In this document: in pieces, positions 62,891-64,000 of the stretch
Numbering within the stretch: position 1 is the stretch's first letter
Layout: every line of letters starts with the position of its first letter
DNA from: Galbibacter sp038433465
GTDB lineage: Bacteria > Bacteroidota > Bacteroidia > Flavobacteriales > Flavobacteriaceae
Direction: 5' to 3'
Assembly (NCBI RefSeq): GCF_038433465.1
Contig: NZ_JAESVF010000001.1
Span: 859,102-923,101 of the forward strand
DNA length: 64,000 bases
Notes under the pieces: generated by a model
The model's database searches: none
The model's input: the letters and a program-made list of their open reading frames with translations, nothing else
Told to the model about the DNA's origin: nothing
Position numbers and translations under genes: made by a program

Positions 62891-64000
62891 GAGTTAAAAT
62901 TAATATTATAATACTATTTAGATTCTTCTTTTTTTGGATATCCTTTATTTCTTACGGGCAGCCAACCAATTATGATGTTTCTGCAGCCCATGGTAACGGA
63001 TTTCGTTTTTGGGGAGGTAATGACAATTATAAAATTCATATGGGAAATACAGGCGAATATCATTATGGTCCTGTTACTGATTATAGTATTAAAATGAACA
63101 TGAATGAGTCAGCGGGAAGAGGTTGGACATGGGGGGTAAGAGGAAGTACACCAATTGCAGCGTTAAGTAATACGGGGGATTTTCAACTAGAAGGGAATTT
63201 AATCACTTCAAAAAGATTGGGAATAGGGACTTCCAATCCAAGTGCTTATTTAGATATTATTAACAATGAATCTAGTGAAACTTTTTTAAGGATTCGAGCA
63301 AATGATGCTTTAGCAGATTATTTTATGATAGCTAATGCAACATCAGTTCATGGTCAATTTATACCTATGATAAAGGGTAAACATGTTACTGATAATAGGG
63401 GAGCGATAACTATATTGGGAGAGATAGGTGATGGTAACGATTTAGGAGATAATTCAATAGTTTCTTTTAATGCGAGGAGAGTCGATGCCCAAGTTGTCAA
63501 TAGGCCTTTGTTTTCATGGTCAAATTATACAAGTCGTTTGATGACATTAGATGCTCAAGGGAGATTGGGTGTCGGTACATCGAAACCAAAAAGTACTTTA
63601 GAGGTAAAGGGGGTAATAACATCGTCTTCTAACACGACACCAAATTATGTGAATAATTTTTTTGTGAGTGGTGATGGGAATGCATATATGAATTTTGTTG
63701 GAGGGGGTACGAGTAGTAGAATAGGTTTTCAAATTGACGGAAGGAGTGTGGTTAGTATTTACAATGATAGAAGTGTAGGTATCAATACTTCTAATACGGG
63801 TAGCCATAAACTAGCTGTTGGTGGTTCCATTGGTGCGCACGAAATAAAAGTTGAAATTAACGGGTGGTCAGACTTTGTTTTTGAAAAAGATTATGACCTG
63901 CCAACACTTGAAGAAGTTGAAAAATATATTAAAGAGAATGGTCACTTACAAGATATTCCCAGTGCGAAGGAAGTGGAACAGAACGGTATCCACTTAGGTA
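62887..64000 (+). CDS. Secreted tail-fibre-like protein, gene 3, cut by the window edge
   Basis: Starting at the ATG in the ATGA overlap (62887), an open frame runs 371 codons to the right edge. It has a signal peptide (hydrophobic stretch to SYGQ), KRLGIGTSNPSAYLDI and GRLGVGTSKPKSTLEVKG repeats, and near the edge the C-terminal cassette again (EIKVEINGWSDFVFEKDYDLP ... SAKEVEQNGIHLG). The stop codon is outside the window. The body differs from those of genes 1 and 2. Confidence 0.8.
   Translation, partial: MRVKINIIILFRFFFFWISFISYGQPTNYDVSAAHGNGFRFWGGNDNYKIHMGNTGEYHYGPVTDYSIKMNMNESAGRGWTWGVRGSTPIAALSNTGDFQLEGNLITSKRLGIGTSNPSAYLDIINNESSETFLRIRANDALADYFMIANATSVHGQFIPMIKGKHVTDNRGAITILGEIGDGNDLGDNSIVSFNARRVDAQVVNRPLFSWSNYTSRLMTLDAQGRLGVGTSKPKSTLEVKGVITSSSNTTPNYVNNFFVSGDGNAYMNFVGGGTSSRIGFQIDGRSVVSIYNDRSVGINTSNTGSHKLAVGGSIGAHEIKVEINGWSDFVFEKDYDLPTLEEVEKYIKENGHLQDIPSAKEVEQNGIHLG

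Noticed and set aside
63598..63807. 69-residue minus-strand ORF near the right edge
   Set aside because: Antisense to the open frame of the third tail-fibre-like gene, which is supported by its repeats and cassette.
60985..64000. Prophage tail module
   Set aside because: Each protein has a Sec signal peptide and no capsid, terminase, baseplate or lysis genes are near; fibre-like repeats alone do not make a prophage.

Overview
The window is chromosomal DNA of a member of Bacteroidota, most likely a marine Flavobacteriaceae. Signs are the AT-rich intergenic DNA, promoters of the Bacteroidota type (TTG, about 19 nt, TAnnTTTG), weak ribosome binding sites, a SusC/SusD pair, GLPGLI-family proteins, DUF5686, PorT-like barrels and many lipoproteins and beta-barrels. 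I see no rRNA, CRISPR array, transposase, integrase or prophage block. One tRNA (Ser, GGA) is present.

Layout. 1-3.2 kb: start of an isoaspartyl peptidase gene, a CAP-domain lipoprotein, 3-hydroxyanthranilate dioxygenase and an ALDH7-like dehydrogenase. 3.3-6 kb: acyl-ACP desaturase, then an OmpA-type lipoprotein with a membrane-anchored helix-hairpin-helix protein. 6.1-16.4 kb: a divergent catabolic cluster: two DUF1080 lipoproteins, two TIM-barrel isomerase-like proteins, two Gfo/Idh/MocA oxidoreductases and an MFS permease on the minus strand; a GMC oxidoreductase with its Tat-exported small subunit on the plus strand. Together these look like a pathway breaking glycosides via 3-keto intermediates. 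16.6-20.9 kb: two GLPGLI proteins translationally coupled to a large outer-membrane barrel. 20.9-25.7 kb: a small barrel protein and sucA-sucB. 25.7-29.9 kb: a structured intergenic element, retropepsin-like protease, TatD, acyltransferase, AnsA, tRNA-Ser. 30-33.8 kb: ExbB/ExbD energiser operon, PorT-like barrel and a membrane protein. 33.8-42 kb: rpoN, asnS, a candidate small RNA, an MMPL/RND exporter and DUF5686.

42.1-52.9 kb holds the translation genes rplM-rpsI-rpsB-tsf and pyrH-frr on the minus strand, with a 6.5-kb plus-strand island between tsf and pyrH. The island has a MITE-like inverted repeat, a 71-residue secreted four-cysteine protein ending in a strong terminator, four tandem GLPGLI copies at an exact 765-bp period, and an 886-residue outer-membrane barrel. 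With the 16.6-20.9 kb locus this makes two GLPGLI-barrel modules in one window. It is the best candidate for an undescribed system. 53.2-57.8 kb: a SusC/SusD pair without enzymes. 57.9-60.7 kb: polA. 61-64 kb: three overlapping genes for secreted tail-fibre-like proteins with different bodies and a shared C-terminal cassette; the third runs off the window.

All functional calls come from reading motifs and context; no database search was run.
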